From the NCBI RefSeq assembly GCF_003700275.1, contig NZ_RBRE01000040.1, forward strand, positions 1 to 61,231: DNA of 61,231 bases, written 5' to 3'. The notes under the pieces are model-generated. The model ran no database searches. It saw only the letters and a list, made by a program, of their open reading frames with translations, and had not been told where the DNA came from. Source of the DNA: Pseudomonas cichorii. GTDB taxonomy: Bacteria > Pseudomonadota > Gammaproteobacteria > Pseudomonadales > Pseudomonadaceae. The first letter of the stretch is position 1. Each line of letters starts with the position of its first letter. The translations under genes and the position numbers were made by a program. Positions 16,781 through 23,995 of the stretch are shown piece after piece.

Positions 16781-18531
16781 ACGTCGCGCAAAGTGTGCCA
16801 CCCAGCCCAGAGGCCGGACGCTTCCTGTGGGGTTACGCCAGGCGTCGGCCATGGGCCTATGGCGGCGTCGCGACGCTGGTGATTGCCGCTGCCAGTTGTG
16901 CGGTGGCGGTGCAGTACGGCATGAAACTGCTGGTCGACAGCATGGGCGCAGAGGGTGATCGCGCAGGAGTCTGGTTTGCCTTCGGGGTATTCATTTTCCT
17001 GATCGCCATCGAAAATCTGTTCTGGCGCATGGGTGGCTGGCTGGGCTGTCGCACGGTAGTCGCCAGTTGCGCAGACATGCGGGTTGACCTGTTCAGCCAT
17101 CTGACCGGACACCCGATGCGCTATTTCGCCGAGCACTATGCCGGTGCTCTGGGCAGTCGCATTTCTGCCACGGGCGCGGCAGCGGGGCAGATCTACAGTG
17201 CATTGTTATGGAAGATCATTCCGCCCTGCATCGATTTTCTTGGCGCGGTGGTGATACTGGCCACGGTACGGATCCAGATGGCTATCGCATTGGTGGCGTT
17301 TGTATTTCTGGTGGCGGCGATCATCACTTTTTTCGGCATTCGCGGACGCAGCCGTCACCAGCACTATGCGGCCCAGGCGGCCAGCGTCGGTGGCGAACTG
17401 GTGGATCTGGTCAATAACGTCTGGACGATCAAGGCTTTTGCTGCACGCGAGCGCGAGCGCCTGCGCCTGGATGCGAAGATCCGCACTGAAGCGCGGGCCC
17501 AGAGCCGTAGCTGGATGTATGTGGAGAAAGCGCGGGTGCTGCACGACCTGTGTCTGGCGAGCATGGCGGGGACCATGCTCGCCTGGTCGATCCTGCTCTG
17601 GACCCGTGGCGCAGTCAGTATTGGCGACGTAGTGATGGTCAGTGCGCTGACGTTTCGTATCCTGCATGGCTCACGCGATCTGGCCCTTGCACTGGTCGAG
17701 ACCAGCCAGCATATGGGGGCCATCGGTGACACTCTGGCAGTGATCGCCAAACCCTATGATCTCAGCGACAACGAACAGGAATGGGCCGTGCCCTCCGGCG
17801 CCATCGAGCTGCAGGATGTCGGCTATGCCTATCCAGGCGGGCGCAAGGTGCTGAACGGGCTGACGCTGCGCATCGAGCCGGGGCAGCGAGTCGGCATCGT
17901 CGGGCCGTCCGGTGCTGGCAAGACCACACTGCTGGGCCTGTTGCAGCGTCTGGATGATGTCAGCACCGGCTGCATCCGCATCGATGGCAGCGACCTGCGG
18001 CAGATCAGCCAGGACAGCCTGCGCCGACAGATCGCCGTGGTGCCGCAGGAGCCGACGCTGTTCAATCGCAGCATCTACGAAAACATCGCTTATGGACGGC
18101 CCGAGGCCACACGCGAAGAAGTGCTCGCCGCGGCTCGTCATGCGTATTGTCAGGAATTCATCGAGCAATTGCCCAAAGGCTACGAAACCCTGGTGGGGGA
18201 GCGTGGCGTGATGCTCTCCGGCGGCCAGCGCCAGCGTCTCGGCATTGCCCGGGCCTTTCTCAAGAACGCCCCGATCCTGCTCCTCGATGAAGCCACCGCC
18301 GCGCTGGACTCCAGTTCCGAAGCGGTGATCCAGACCGCGCTGGGCGACCTGATGCGTGGGCGCACGGTATTGGCCATCGCTCATCGGCTGACGACCCTCA
18401 CAGGCTTTGATCGGGTGTTGGTGATTCAGCAGGGCAGCATCGTCGAAGACGGTCCCCCCGACCGGCTACGTAACGCAGGCGGTTTGTTCCAGACACTCTG
18501 GCAGGCTCAGGCGATGGGACGGCAGGGGTGA
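16777..18531 (+). CDS. ABC exporter, fused membrane and ATPase domains (MsbA/NdvA-like)
   Basis: A 584-residue half-transporter that would work as a homodimer in the inner membrane. Residues about 20-320 hold six predicted membrane segments. The nucleotide-binding domain has Walker A GPSGAGKT near 378, Q-loop VVPQEPTLFN, signature LSGGQRQRLG near 481, Walker B ILLLDEA near 503 and the H-loop in AIAHRLTTL. All catalytic motifs are intact. Relatives export lipid A, cyclic glucans and lipid-linked oligosaccharides. Its start overlaps the glycosidase stop by 4 bp, so it is the last gene of the galactofuranose set and is the likely exit route for the product. A multidrug role cannot be excluded from sequence alone. 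Confidence 0.82.
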   Translation: MNVAQSVPPSPEAGRFLWGYARRRPWAYGGVATLVIAAASCAVAVQYGMKLLVDSMGAEGDRAGVWFAFGVFIFLIAIENLFWRMGGWLGCRTVVASCADMRVDLFSHLTGHPMRYFAEHYAGALGSRISATGAAAGQIYSALLWKIIPPCIDFLGAVVILATVRIQMAIALVAFVFLVAAIITFFGIRGRSRHQHYAAQAASVGGELVDLVNNVWTIKAFAARERERLRLDAKIRTEARAQSRSWMYVEKARVLHDLCLASMAGTMLAWSILLWTRGAVSIGDVVMVSALTFRILHGSRDLALALVETSQHMGAIGDTLAVIAKPYDLSDNEQEWAVPSGAIELQDVGYAYPGGRKVLNGLTLRIEPGQRVGIVGPSGAGKTTLLGLLQRLDDVSTGCIRIDGSDLRQISQDSLRRQIAVVPQEPTLFNRSIYENIAYGRPEATREEVLAAARHAYCQEFIEQLPKGYETLVGERGVMLSGGQRQRLGIARAFLKNAPILLLDEATAALDSSSEAVIQTALGDLMRGRTVLAIAHRLTTLTGFDRVLVIQQGSIVEDGPPDRLRNAGGLFQTLWQAQAMGRQG

Positions 18532-18532
18532 A

Positions 18533-18561
18533 TTGACTGCCCGGTTTTATGGCTTTATCCT
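18533..18561 (+). promoter_or_regulatory. Sigma-70 promoter of the MFS-tetR unit
   Basis: TTGACT (18533-18538), a 17-nt spacer and TATCCT (18556-18561). It starts just after the ABC exporter stop and lies directly in front of the TetR-type operator. Confidence 0.55.
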
Positions 18562-18575
18562 GCGCTCACTGCAAG

Positions 18576-18591
18576 CCTACCGACCGGTAGG
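18576..18591. promoter_or_regulatory. TetR-type operator
   Basis: CCTACCG-AC-CGGTAGG is a perfect 7+2+7 dyad of the kind bound by TetR repressors. It sits 14 bp after the -10 box and 22 bp before the MFS start. A TetR gene is the next gene in the unit, so feedback repression of the efflux gene and of itself is the simplest reading. Confidence 0.7.
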
Positions 18592-18613
18592 TTGTTTTTG
18601 GGGTATAGGGATT

Positions 18614-19834
18614 ATGGATGCGCGAAAAACCAGCCGGGTTCCCGTCAGACTGGCGATTGGATTAGGACTTATCGGGGCCCTTGGGCCTTCAGCTGTCGAC
18701 ATGTATTTGTCCAGCCTTCCCGAAATTGCCCGTGAATATCAAACCAGCTTCGCCAGTGTGCAACTGACCCTGACCTTCTTTCTGCTGGCCATGGGCGCAG
18801 GCCAATTACTCTTTGGCCCTATTGTTGACGCCTGGGGCAGACGCAGACCTTTATTGGCCGGCCTGACGCTGTTCACGATCTGTTCGCTCGGCGCGGCCTG
18901 GGCTCCAACCCTGGAAACACTCATTGCATTTCGCTTTGTCCAGGGCCTTGGCAGTGCTCTGACGCTGGTCGTAATCATGAGCATGGTGCGGGATGTCAGC
19001 GAAGGGGTTACCGCGACCCGACTGTTTGCCTTGCTGATGACCATTGAAGGCGTAGCCCCGATCATCGCCCCGGCACTGGGCGGCTTTATCGACGCGCATT
19101 TCGGCTGGCGTGCGGTGATGCTGGTCCTGGCGTTTTTCGGTCTGGCGGTGTTCTGCAACAGTTGGTTTTCGCTGCCTGAAACCCTGGACGCCAAGGCCAG
19201 GGAACCGCTGAGCTTCGGGGCCGCTTGCCGCACCTACCGGGCAATTGCCAGGGATCGCAGCTTCTTGCGGCCGACCCTCGCCGTGGCTGTGGTGTTCTTC
19301 TTTCTGTTTGCCTACATTGGCGGAGCCACGCTGGTCTACCAGGAAACCTACGGGCTGAGTGCGCAGTCGTTTGGCATGCTGTTCGGGGTCACCGGTGTGG
19401 CGATTCTGATCGGAGCCATGTTGGCCGGAAAACTCGTCAGCCGGGTCGGCTTGAGCCGTCTTTCACTGCTGGGCGTGGCCTGTATGGCGGGCGGCGCTGC
19501 AATCGCTCTGGCGTCGACCCTGACAGGCCTGGGTTTGCCCGGTATCGTGCTGGGCATGGCGGTGGCGCTGTTTGGTCTGGGGATTGCGGAATCCACGCTC
19601 ATGTCGCTGGTGATGTCGTCGCAGGAGCGGGCGCTGGGTTCCACTGCTGCGCTGCTGGGGGCTTTCCAGTTGTCCGTTTCGTCCAGTGCGACCCCGATCT
19701 CGGCATTGGTGCTGATCCATGGGCCTGTAGCCTGGACAATGTTGCTGACGTTCAGCGCATTGCTGGCCTGCCTGCTGACCAAACTAAGCCTCCCGCGTGA
19801 TGCTGGCGAAAACTTCAATCTCGCCGGACACTGA
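18614..19834 (+). CDS. MFS multidrug efflux transporter, Bcr/CflA family
   Basis: A 406-residue inner-membrane drug:proton antiporter with about 12 predicted membrane segments. The start region IGALGPSAVDMYLSSLP and the loop GPIVDAWGRRRPLL (MFS motif A) identify the Bcr/CflA drug-resistance group. The MFS motif C-like stretch IIAPALGGFI is in segment 5. ATG at 18614 follows TAGGG. A frame open from 18533 is rejected because it would cover the promoter and operator. The TetR gene follows 14 bp after its stop, a usual pairing of pump and local repressor. The exported compound is unknown. Confidence 0.85.
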   Translation: MDARKTSRVPVRLAIGLGLIGALGPSAVDMYLSSLPEIAREYQTSFASVQLTLTFFLLAMGAGQLLFGPIVDAWGRRRPLLAGLTLFTICSLGAAWAPTLETLIAFRFVQGLGSALTLVVIMSMVRDVSEGVTATRLFALLMTIEGVAPIIAPALGGFIDAHFGWRAVMLVLAFFGLAVFCNSWFSLPETLDAKAREPLSFGAACRTYRAIARDRSFLRPTLAVAVVFFFLFAYIGGATLVYQETYGLSAQSFGMLFGVTGVAILIGAMLAGKLVSRVGLSRLSLLGVACMAGGAAIALASTLTGLGLPGIVLGMAVALFGLGIAESTLMSLVMSSQERALGSTAALLGAFQLSVSSSATPISALVLIHGPVAWTMLLTFSALLACLLTKLSLPRDAGENFNLAGH

Positions 19835-19848
19835 TTCAGGACTGAAAG

Positions 19849-20466
19849 ATGACTGCCAACGCTTTAACTCCCGCTGCCGAACGAATTGCCTACCTTGCCC
19901 TGGACCAGTTTGCCGAGCATGGCTATGACGCGGCATCGCTCAACGATATTGCAGTGCGCGCGGGAATAAAAAAGGCTTCGTTGTATGCGCACTTTGCGAG
20001 CAAGGACGCACTTTACGAAGTCACGCTTCAACTTGCCCTGCAGGCAGAATCCGATTACGTGGAAACTCAGTTCGCAGTGGCCCGAACATCGAGCAAGACG
20101 CCCGGCGAGTTCTATATCGACAATCTGCGCGATCGCTTTTATGCCAATGAGTCTTTGCGGTTCTTGTTGAGGGCGGCGTTTTATCCTCCGCAGCCGCTCA
20201 AGGACACCGTCATGAACGGTTTCAATGATTACCTGGCCTCTATCCGCAGCCACTTCCAGCACGCCTTGAGCGCCGCGAATCTGGAAGTTCCGGAGCCGAT
20301 GAGCGAAGTGCTGGCTGAAACCTTCATGGCGGTTATCGACAGCCTGCACGTCGAGTTGATCTACGGTAATGCCGATGCCTATTGCCGCCGCCTGCAGGCC
20401 CTGCAACACCTGTCGCGCATGGTCAGTGGCGATGTACTTGCGAAAGGCATACCGGGTTATAAGTAA
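19849..20466 (+). CDS. TetR family transcriptional regulator
   Basis: A 205-residue repressor-type protein. Residues about 10-57 form the helix-turn-helix (FAEHGYDAASLNDIAVRAGIKKAS then LYAHFASKDALYEV). The C-terminal ligand domain is helical. ATG at 19849 has AGGA eight bases upstream. It lies 14 bp after the MFS gene and is probably co-transcribed with it. The likely target is the CCTACCG/CGGTAGG dyad at 18576-18591. Ligand unknown. Confidence 0.85.
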   Translation: MTANALTPAAERIAYLALDQFAEHGYDAASLNDIAVRAGIKKASLYAHFASKDALYEVTLQLALQAESDYVETQFAVARTSSKTPGEFYIDNLRDRFYANESLRFLLRAAFYPPQPLKDTVMNGFNDYLASIRSHFQHALSAANLEVPEPMSEVLAETFMAVIDSLHVELIYGNADAYCRRLQALQHLSRMVSGDVLAKGIPGYK

Positions 20467-20478
20467 CCAACTTGCCCG

Positions 20479-20543
20479 TTTGATAGTCGACTATCGGCAG
20501 CGTATCAAGACATGTATCTGTGGTGCCGATAGTGACTATCAAA
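20479..20543. repeat. Nested inverted repeat built from GATAGT/ACTATC palindromes
   Basis: Two 20-21 bp arms (20479-20499 and 20524-20543) are complementary with a single-base indel around a 24-nt loop. Each arm is itself a palindrome: GATAGTCGACTATC (20482-20495, perfect) and GATAGTGACTATC (20528-20540). The second arm is followed by six A. It lies between the tetR stop and the lipoprotein gene. It could act as a terminator read on either strand, as a double operator, or be a small mobile-element remnant. Confidence 0.55.
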
Positions 20544-20635
20544 AAACACAGGTTTTATTTTCTTCGATAAAAATGGAAAATACGCACATTGAATACATGG
20601 CTCAATGAGCCGATCTTTATTTCAGGGTTCCGCTC

Positions 20636-20977
20636 ATGCGCTTTTTCCTTGCCCCGCTTGTTGCCGTGGGTTTTTCATTGCTGGCTGGCTGTATTTCCGC
20701 TCCGAATCAACCGTCGCTCATCTTGCAAACCAGCAAGGCGCCTGATGAGTATGTGCAATGCGTCATGCCCAAGTTGCAGGAGCATTCACTGGCTCCGGTA
20801 TTGTCGCAATCCCAGCGGCACTACAAGATCATCGTTCCCAGCGCGGTTGCAGCCGACAATGTAATGGAAGCCTACAAGGCGCCGAAAGGTGGGAAAATTT
20901 TCTTGTATGAGCGTCAGTTGCTGGCAGCGACGCCAATTTCTTCCCGGTTCGAGCGGGTGGCGCATGAATGCCTGTAA
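20636..20977 (+). CDS. Small predicted lipoprotein
   Basis: A 113-residue protein with an N-terminal lipoprotein signal: basic MRFF, a hydrophobic stretch, then lipobox LAGC with Cys at about residue 19. ATG at 20636 follows AGGG with eight bases between. The mature part (about 94 residues) has no motif I recognise. It stands alone, in opposite orientation to the RidA-like gene downstream. Envelope location is well supported by the lipobox; function is unknown. Confidence 0.75.
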   Translation: MRFFLAPLVAVGFSLLAGCISAPNQPSLILQTSKAPDEYVQCVMPKLQEHSLAPVLSQSQRHYKIIVPSAVAADNVMEAYKAPKGGKIFLYERQLLAATPISSRFERVAHECL

Positions 20978-21010
20978 GAGGCTGAAGTTGCCGATGCAAA
21001 TAAGTTGAGT

Positions 21011-21062
21011 ATGAATCCGCTCCTGCTTCAGTCTGAAAGCAGGAGCACGCTTGCCCGCAGCG
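21011..21062. repeat. REP-like palindromic element
   Basis: ATGAATCCGCTCCTGC followed by a 10-bp stem (GCTCCTGCTT / AAGCAGGAGC, 21019-21046) and a GCTTGCCCGC tail matches the style of Pseudomonas REP sequences. The same ATGAATCCGCTCCTGC core recurs at 32888-32903. It sits between convergent genes. Confidence 0.55.
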
Positions 21063-21065
21063 GGC

Positions 21066-21470
21066 TTAGCTTCCAGTGATCTCTGGCACCCTGGCAATTA
21101 CCTTGATCTCGAAATCAAAACCATACAGCCAGGTCACACCCACGGCGGTCACTGTCGGGTGTGGCGCCTGACCCCAGAACTCCGGGACTACCCCCCAGAT
21201 CTTCTCGAACTTCGACTCGGGGTCGACCATGAATACGGTGACGTCCACCACGTCATCGAAGGTGCAGCCGGCTTCCTTGAGGATTGCGTTCAGGTTGTTG
21301 AATGCAGTCCTGACCTGGATTTCCAGATCCTCCTCGGGTGAACCGTCCTCTTTGCTGCCGACCTGTCCGGACACAAACAGAAAGCCATTGGAGCGGATCG
21401 CGGGTGAATAGCGATTGCGTTCATAAAGGGCCTGACGGCCGGCCGGGAAAACGACATCGCGCTTGCTCAT
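21066..21470 (-). CDS. RidA family protein (YjgF/YER057c/UK114)
   Basis: A 134-residue Rid-family protein. Canonical RidA hydrolyses reactive enamines/imines using an arginine in the sequence VEVARLP. Here the aligned stretch reads VGVTWLY, so that arginine appears to be absent and the true activity may differ. The fold markers FVSGQVG, FNNLNAILKEAG and DDVVDVTVFM are present. ATG at 21470 has GGAG eight bases upstream; the longer open frame to 21587 is rejected. It is divergent from the LysR gene, which often marks a regulator-target pair, separated by 144 bp. Confidence 0.82.
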   Translation of the reverse strand: MSKRDVVFPAGRQALYERNRYSPAIRSNGFLFVSGQVGSKEDGSPEEDLEIQVRTAFNNLNAILKEAGCTFDDVVDVTVFMVDPESKFEKIWGVVPEFWGQAPHPTVTAVGVTWLYGFDFEIKVIARVPEITGS

Positions 21471-21614
21471 GATTTGATCTCCATCGAGAGGCCGGAACCG
21501 GCCTGTAATTGACGATGGAGAAACTTTAAGGGCTTGTCTTCGGGCGATAAACCAGCAACTGTAGCCAGCACTGTTTGTAAAAACCAAACAATCCAGTTGT
21601 TATTCGGGGTGGAA

Positions 21615-22544
21615 ATGGACCGTTTCGATGCGATGCAGGCATTTGTCCGGGTGGTGGAGGCGGGCAGTTTTACCCGGGCGGCCGATACTCTGCACGTGAG
21701 CAAGACCAGCGTCACGCAACTGGTCCAGCAGCTCGAAGCCCGGCTGCGGGTCAAGTTGCTCAACCGCACGACACGGCGGGTCAACCTCACTGCCGACGGT
21801 GCGGTGTTTTACGAGCGGGCAGTCAGGCTGCTGGCGGACCTGGATGACGCCGAGACCAGCCTGTCCAGCGCATCGACCTTGCCCCGAGGGCGGTTACGGG
21901 TTGACGTGCCCAGTCCGTTTGCCAGCCTGATCCTGATGCCGGCACTGCCTGAGTTTCATGCCCGCTACCCGGACATCCAGATCGACATGGGCGTCAGCGA
22001 TCGTATCGTGGATCTGATTGGTGAAAATGTGGATTGCGTGGTTCGCGGCGGCGAGCTGACCGATCAGTCGCTGATGGCCCGACGCATCGGCGATCTGCGG
22101 CTTGGCGTGTATGCAGCGCCCAGCTATCTGCAACGACTCGGCACGCCTTTGCATCCGCGTGATCTGGAAGACTCGGATCATCGTGTGATCGGCTTTCTGT
22201 GGGCGCGCACCGGCAAGGCACTGCCGTATGCCATGCACCGTGACGCTGAAAGTCTGCACATCCAGGGGCGTTATGCGTTGGCGGTGGACGATGGCACTGC
22301 CTACCTCGCGGCAGGCCTGGCCGGCAGCGGAGTGCTCTGGTTGCCGGACTATATGGCCAAGGCGCCGCTGGAGCGTGGTGAACTGGTGGCGCTGTTCACG
22401 GATTGGCGCATGGACTCGATGCCGATGTACGTGGCCTTTCCGCCAAACCGGCATATCAGCATCAAGGTGCGGGTATTCATCGACTGGGTCGCCGAACTGA
22501 TGACGCAACATGCGCCGGTCATTGATCGGCGCAGTGGTGACTGA
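21615..22544 (+). CDS. LysR family transcriptional regulator
   Basis: A 309-residue regulator. Residues about 1-60 form the winged helix-turn-helix (FVRVVEAGSFTRAADTLHVSKTS), with RTTRRVNLTADG in the wing, followed by the two-lobe effector-binding domain. The sequence is of the broad AaeR/PgrR-like group. ATG at 21615 follows GGGGTGGAA. It is transcribed away from the RidA-like gene and may control it from the shared 144-bp region. The inducer is not predictable. Confidence 0.85.
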   Translation: MDRFDAMQAFVRVVEAGSFTRAADTLHVSKTSVTQLVQQLEARLRVKLLNRTTRRVNLTADGAVFYERAVRLLADLDDAETSLSSASTLPRGRLRVDVPSPFASLILMPALPEFHARYPDIQIDMGVSDRIVDLIGENVDCVVRGGELTDQSLMARRIGDLRLGVYAAPSYLQRLGTPLHPRDLEDSDHRVIGFLWARTGKALPYAMHRDAESLHIQGRYALAVDDGTAYLAAGLAGSGVLWLPDYMAKAPLERGELVALFTDWRMDSMPMYVAFPPNRHISIKVRVFIDWVAELMTQHAPVIDRRSGD

Positions 22545-22559
22545 TGGCGCTGCAAGCGG

Positions 22560-22982
22560 TCACTGGCTGCGATTCCTGACTGCCGCAAGCCATCTGGAAA
22601 CAACCTCCAGCTCGTCATCGGTGAACTCGTGCGTCAGTCGTGCATTCAACGGCGCCAGTTCGGTTATTGCCTGGGACGTCGCTGTTCGACCCGCGTCCGT
22701 CAGCCACAAGCGAAAGCTGCGTTTGTCATGCTCGTCGACGCGGCGCTCGATCAGGCCCGACTTGACCATGCGATCCGCCAGCCCGGTCATGGCTGACGGG
22801 GCAATATCCAGCGCCAGGGCGACTTCGCCACTGAGCGCACCATCCTGTTCGTTGAGTACAAACAGTGCGCCGGCCTGGGTTGCGCTGATACCGGCTCGAT
22901 TGGAAATATGCCGTTCTATGTGCCTGGACAGGCTTTTCTGAGCCGCATTCAGCAAATATACGTAGCGACGGTCATGCGCCAT
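22560..22982 (-). CDS. MarR family transcriptional regulator
   Basis: A 140-residue winged-helix regulator. Features are the N-terminal dimerisation helix, the recognition region IAPSAMTGLADRMVKSGLIERRVDEHDKRSFRLWLTDAG split across two helices and the wing, and a C-terminal helix. Its start overlaps the 3' end of the hydrolase gene by 11 bp, so the two are one unit. The 45-bp palindrome in front of the hydrolase is its probable binding site, giving autorepression. Confidence 0.87.
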   Translation of the reverse strand: MAHDRRYVYLLNAAQKSLSRHIERHISNRAGISATQAGALFVLNEQDGALSGEVALALDIAPSAMTGLADRMVKSGLIERRVDEHDKRSFRLWLTDAGRTATSQAITELAPLNARLTHEFTDDELEVVSRWLAAVRNRSQ

Positions 22983-23850
22983 TCTGAGTGCTCGGTAATT
23001 GCGTTTCCAGCCATCTTGCCACTATCGGCCATAGCGTGTCGGCATGTTGTTGGCGGAAAAAGCCCAGGTGCCCGATTGGCGATCCGGCACTGTCAGCCGG
23101 ACCCAACTGACGCCGTTCCACGTTACAGCGCGTCATATGGCTGGACATCAGGTCGATTGCTTCGGCAGGCGCCCAGGGATCGTCATCGATGCCTATGGCA
23201 AGAATCGGCATCGTTGGCCGAGCGAAGCGGGCAGGTGCATTGACCGAGGCATCATCGAAGAAATACTGGCGAAGGCTGGTCCAGCGTGACCATTCGCGCA
23301 TCACGCCTGCCGGCAGGTCTTCGCCAATACCCAGCCTGCGCCCCGGAAAGTAACCGAGAAAGCGTGCGCTGAGCGGGCCCAGAATTTTCAGCAGAATCGT
23401 TACTTTCAAGCGTTCCTGCCAGGGCCTTATGAATCGCAGGCATCCTGCGTGGGCGCAGATTGTCACCGCCGCACTGAGCTTGCTGCTGCTTGCGCACAAG
23501 CCTATCGCATGCCCACCGAAGCTGTGGCCCACCGCGAGGTGAGGGATTTGCGGATATTGTCCGGACACCCATTCGGTGACAGCTTCGACGTCTTGGTCAG
23601 CCCATGCAGTGAAGCCTGCCTGCACGGTTTTCGGGTGCGGGCCATTTCTGCTGACCCCGCGATAGTTGTAGGTGATGACCGCAAAGCCGTTGCTTGCCAG
23701 GTATTGCGCGAACGGGAAATACATGCGCTCGGTGACACCTGTCGCCGGATTCAACTGCACTACGGCTTTTACAGTCTCCGTGTGGCTATGAACGGTGACG
23801 TCGACGCGCTGGCCGTCACTGCAGGTAATCGGGTGAGTGGTGGTCTTCAT
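22972..23850 (-). CDS. Alpha/beta hydrolase
   Basis: A 292-residue cytosolic alpha/beta hydrolase. The nucleophile elbow GHSFGGH is near residue 108, the oxyanion-side NYRGVSRNG is near 63, and an acid-containing strand (ILAIGIDDDPWAP) and a late His (PIGHLGFFR) complete a plausible Ser-Asp-His triad. It is of the Abhydrolase/YheT-like type. It is the first gene of a two-gene unit with marR. No strong Shine-Dalgarno lies before ATG 23850, and the palindrome begins only 4 bp upstream of it, so repressor binding or an mRNA hairpin would directly affect expression. Substrate unknown. Confidence 0.8.
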   Translation of the reverse strand: MKTTTHPITCSDGQRVDVTVHSHTETVKAVVQLNPATGVTERMYFPFAQYLASNGFAVITYNYRGVSRNGPHPKTVQAGFTAWADQDVEAVTEWVSGQYPQIPHLAVGHSFGGHAIGLCASSSKLSAAVTICAHAGCLRFIRPWQERLKVTILLKILGPLSARFLGYFPGRRLGIGEDLPAGVMREWSRWTSLRQYFFDDASVNAPARFARPTMPILAIGIDDDPWAPAEAIDLMSSHMTRCNVERRQLGPADSAGSPIGHLGFFRQQHADTLWPIVARWLETQLPSTQNGA

Positions 23851-23853
23851 GAA

Positions 23854-23898
23854 ATATATTTCGCATGTGAAATAAATTATTTAACATGCGAAATATAT
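23854..23898. promoter_or_regulatory. 45-bp near-perfect palindrome, probable double MarR operator
   Basis: The two halves, centred on 23876, pair at 21 of 22 positions. Each half holds a 16-bp MarR-like box: ATTTCGCATGTGAAAT (23858-23873) and ATTTAACATGCGAAAT (23879-23894). Their centres are 21 bp apart, about two helical turns. It lies directly upstream of the hydrolase-marR unit. Confidence 0.75.
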
Positions 23899-23945
23899 GA
23901 CGGCAAGCCTTTTGTAGATACGTCACTCAGTAAGTGCCGGGCCAT

Positions 23946-23973
23946 AAAAAAACCCCATCACCAGGATGGGGTT
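23946..23973 (-). terminator. Rho-independent terminator of acnB
   Basis: Read on the minus strand: AACCCCATC, a five-base loop, GATGGGGTT, then a T-run. It lies 22 bp beyond the acnB stop. Confidence 0.9.
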
Positions 23974-23995
23974 CTTTCAACGCAGCGTTTCGTGC

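Noticed and set aside
21019..21046. Stem-loop read as a terminator between the lipoprotein and RidA-like genes
   Set aside because: No T-run follows on either strand, and the sequence matches the REP core found again at 32888-32903.
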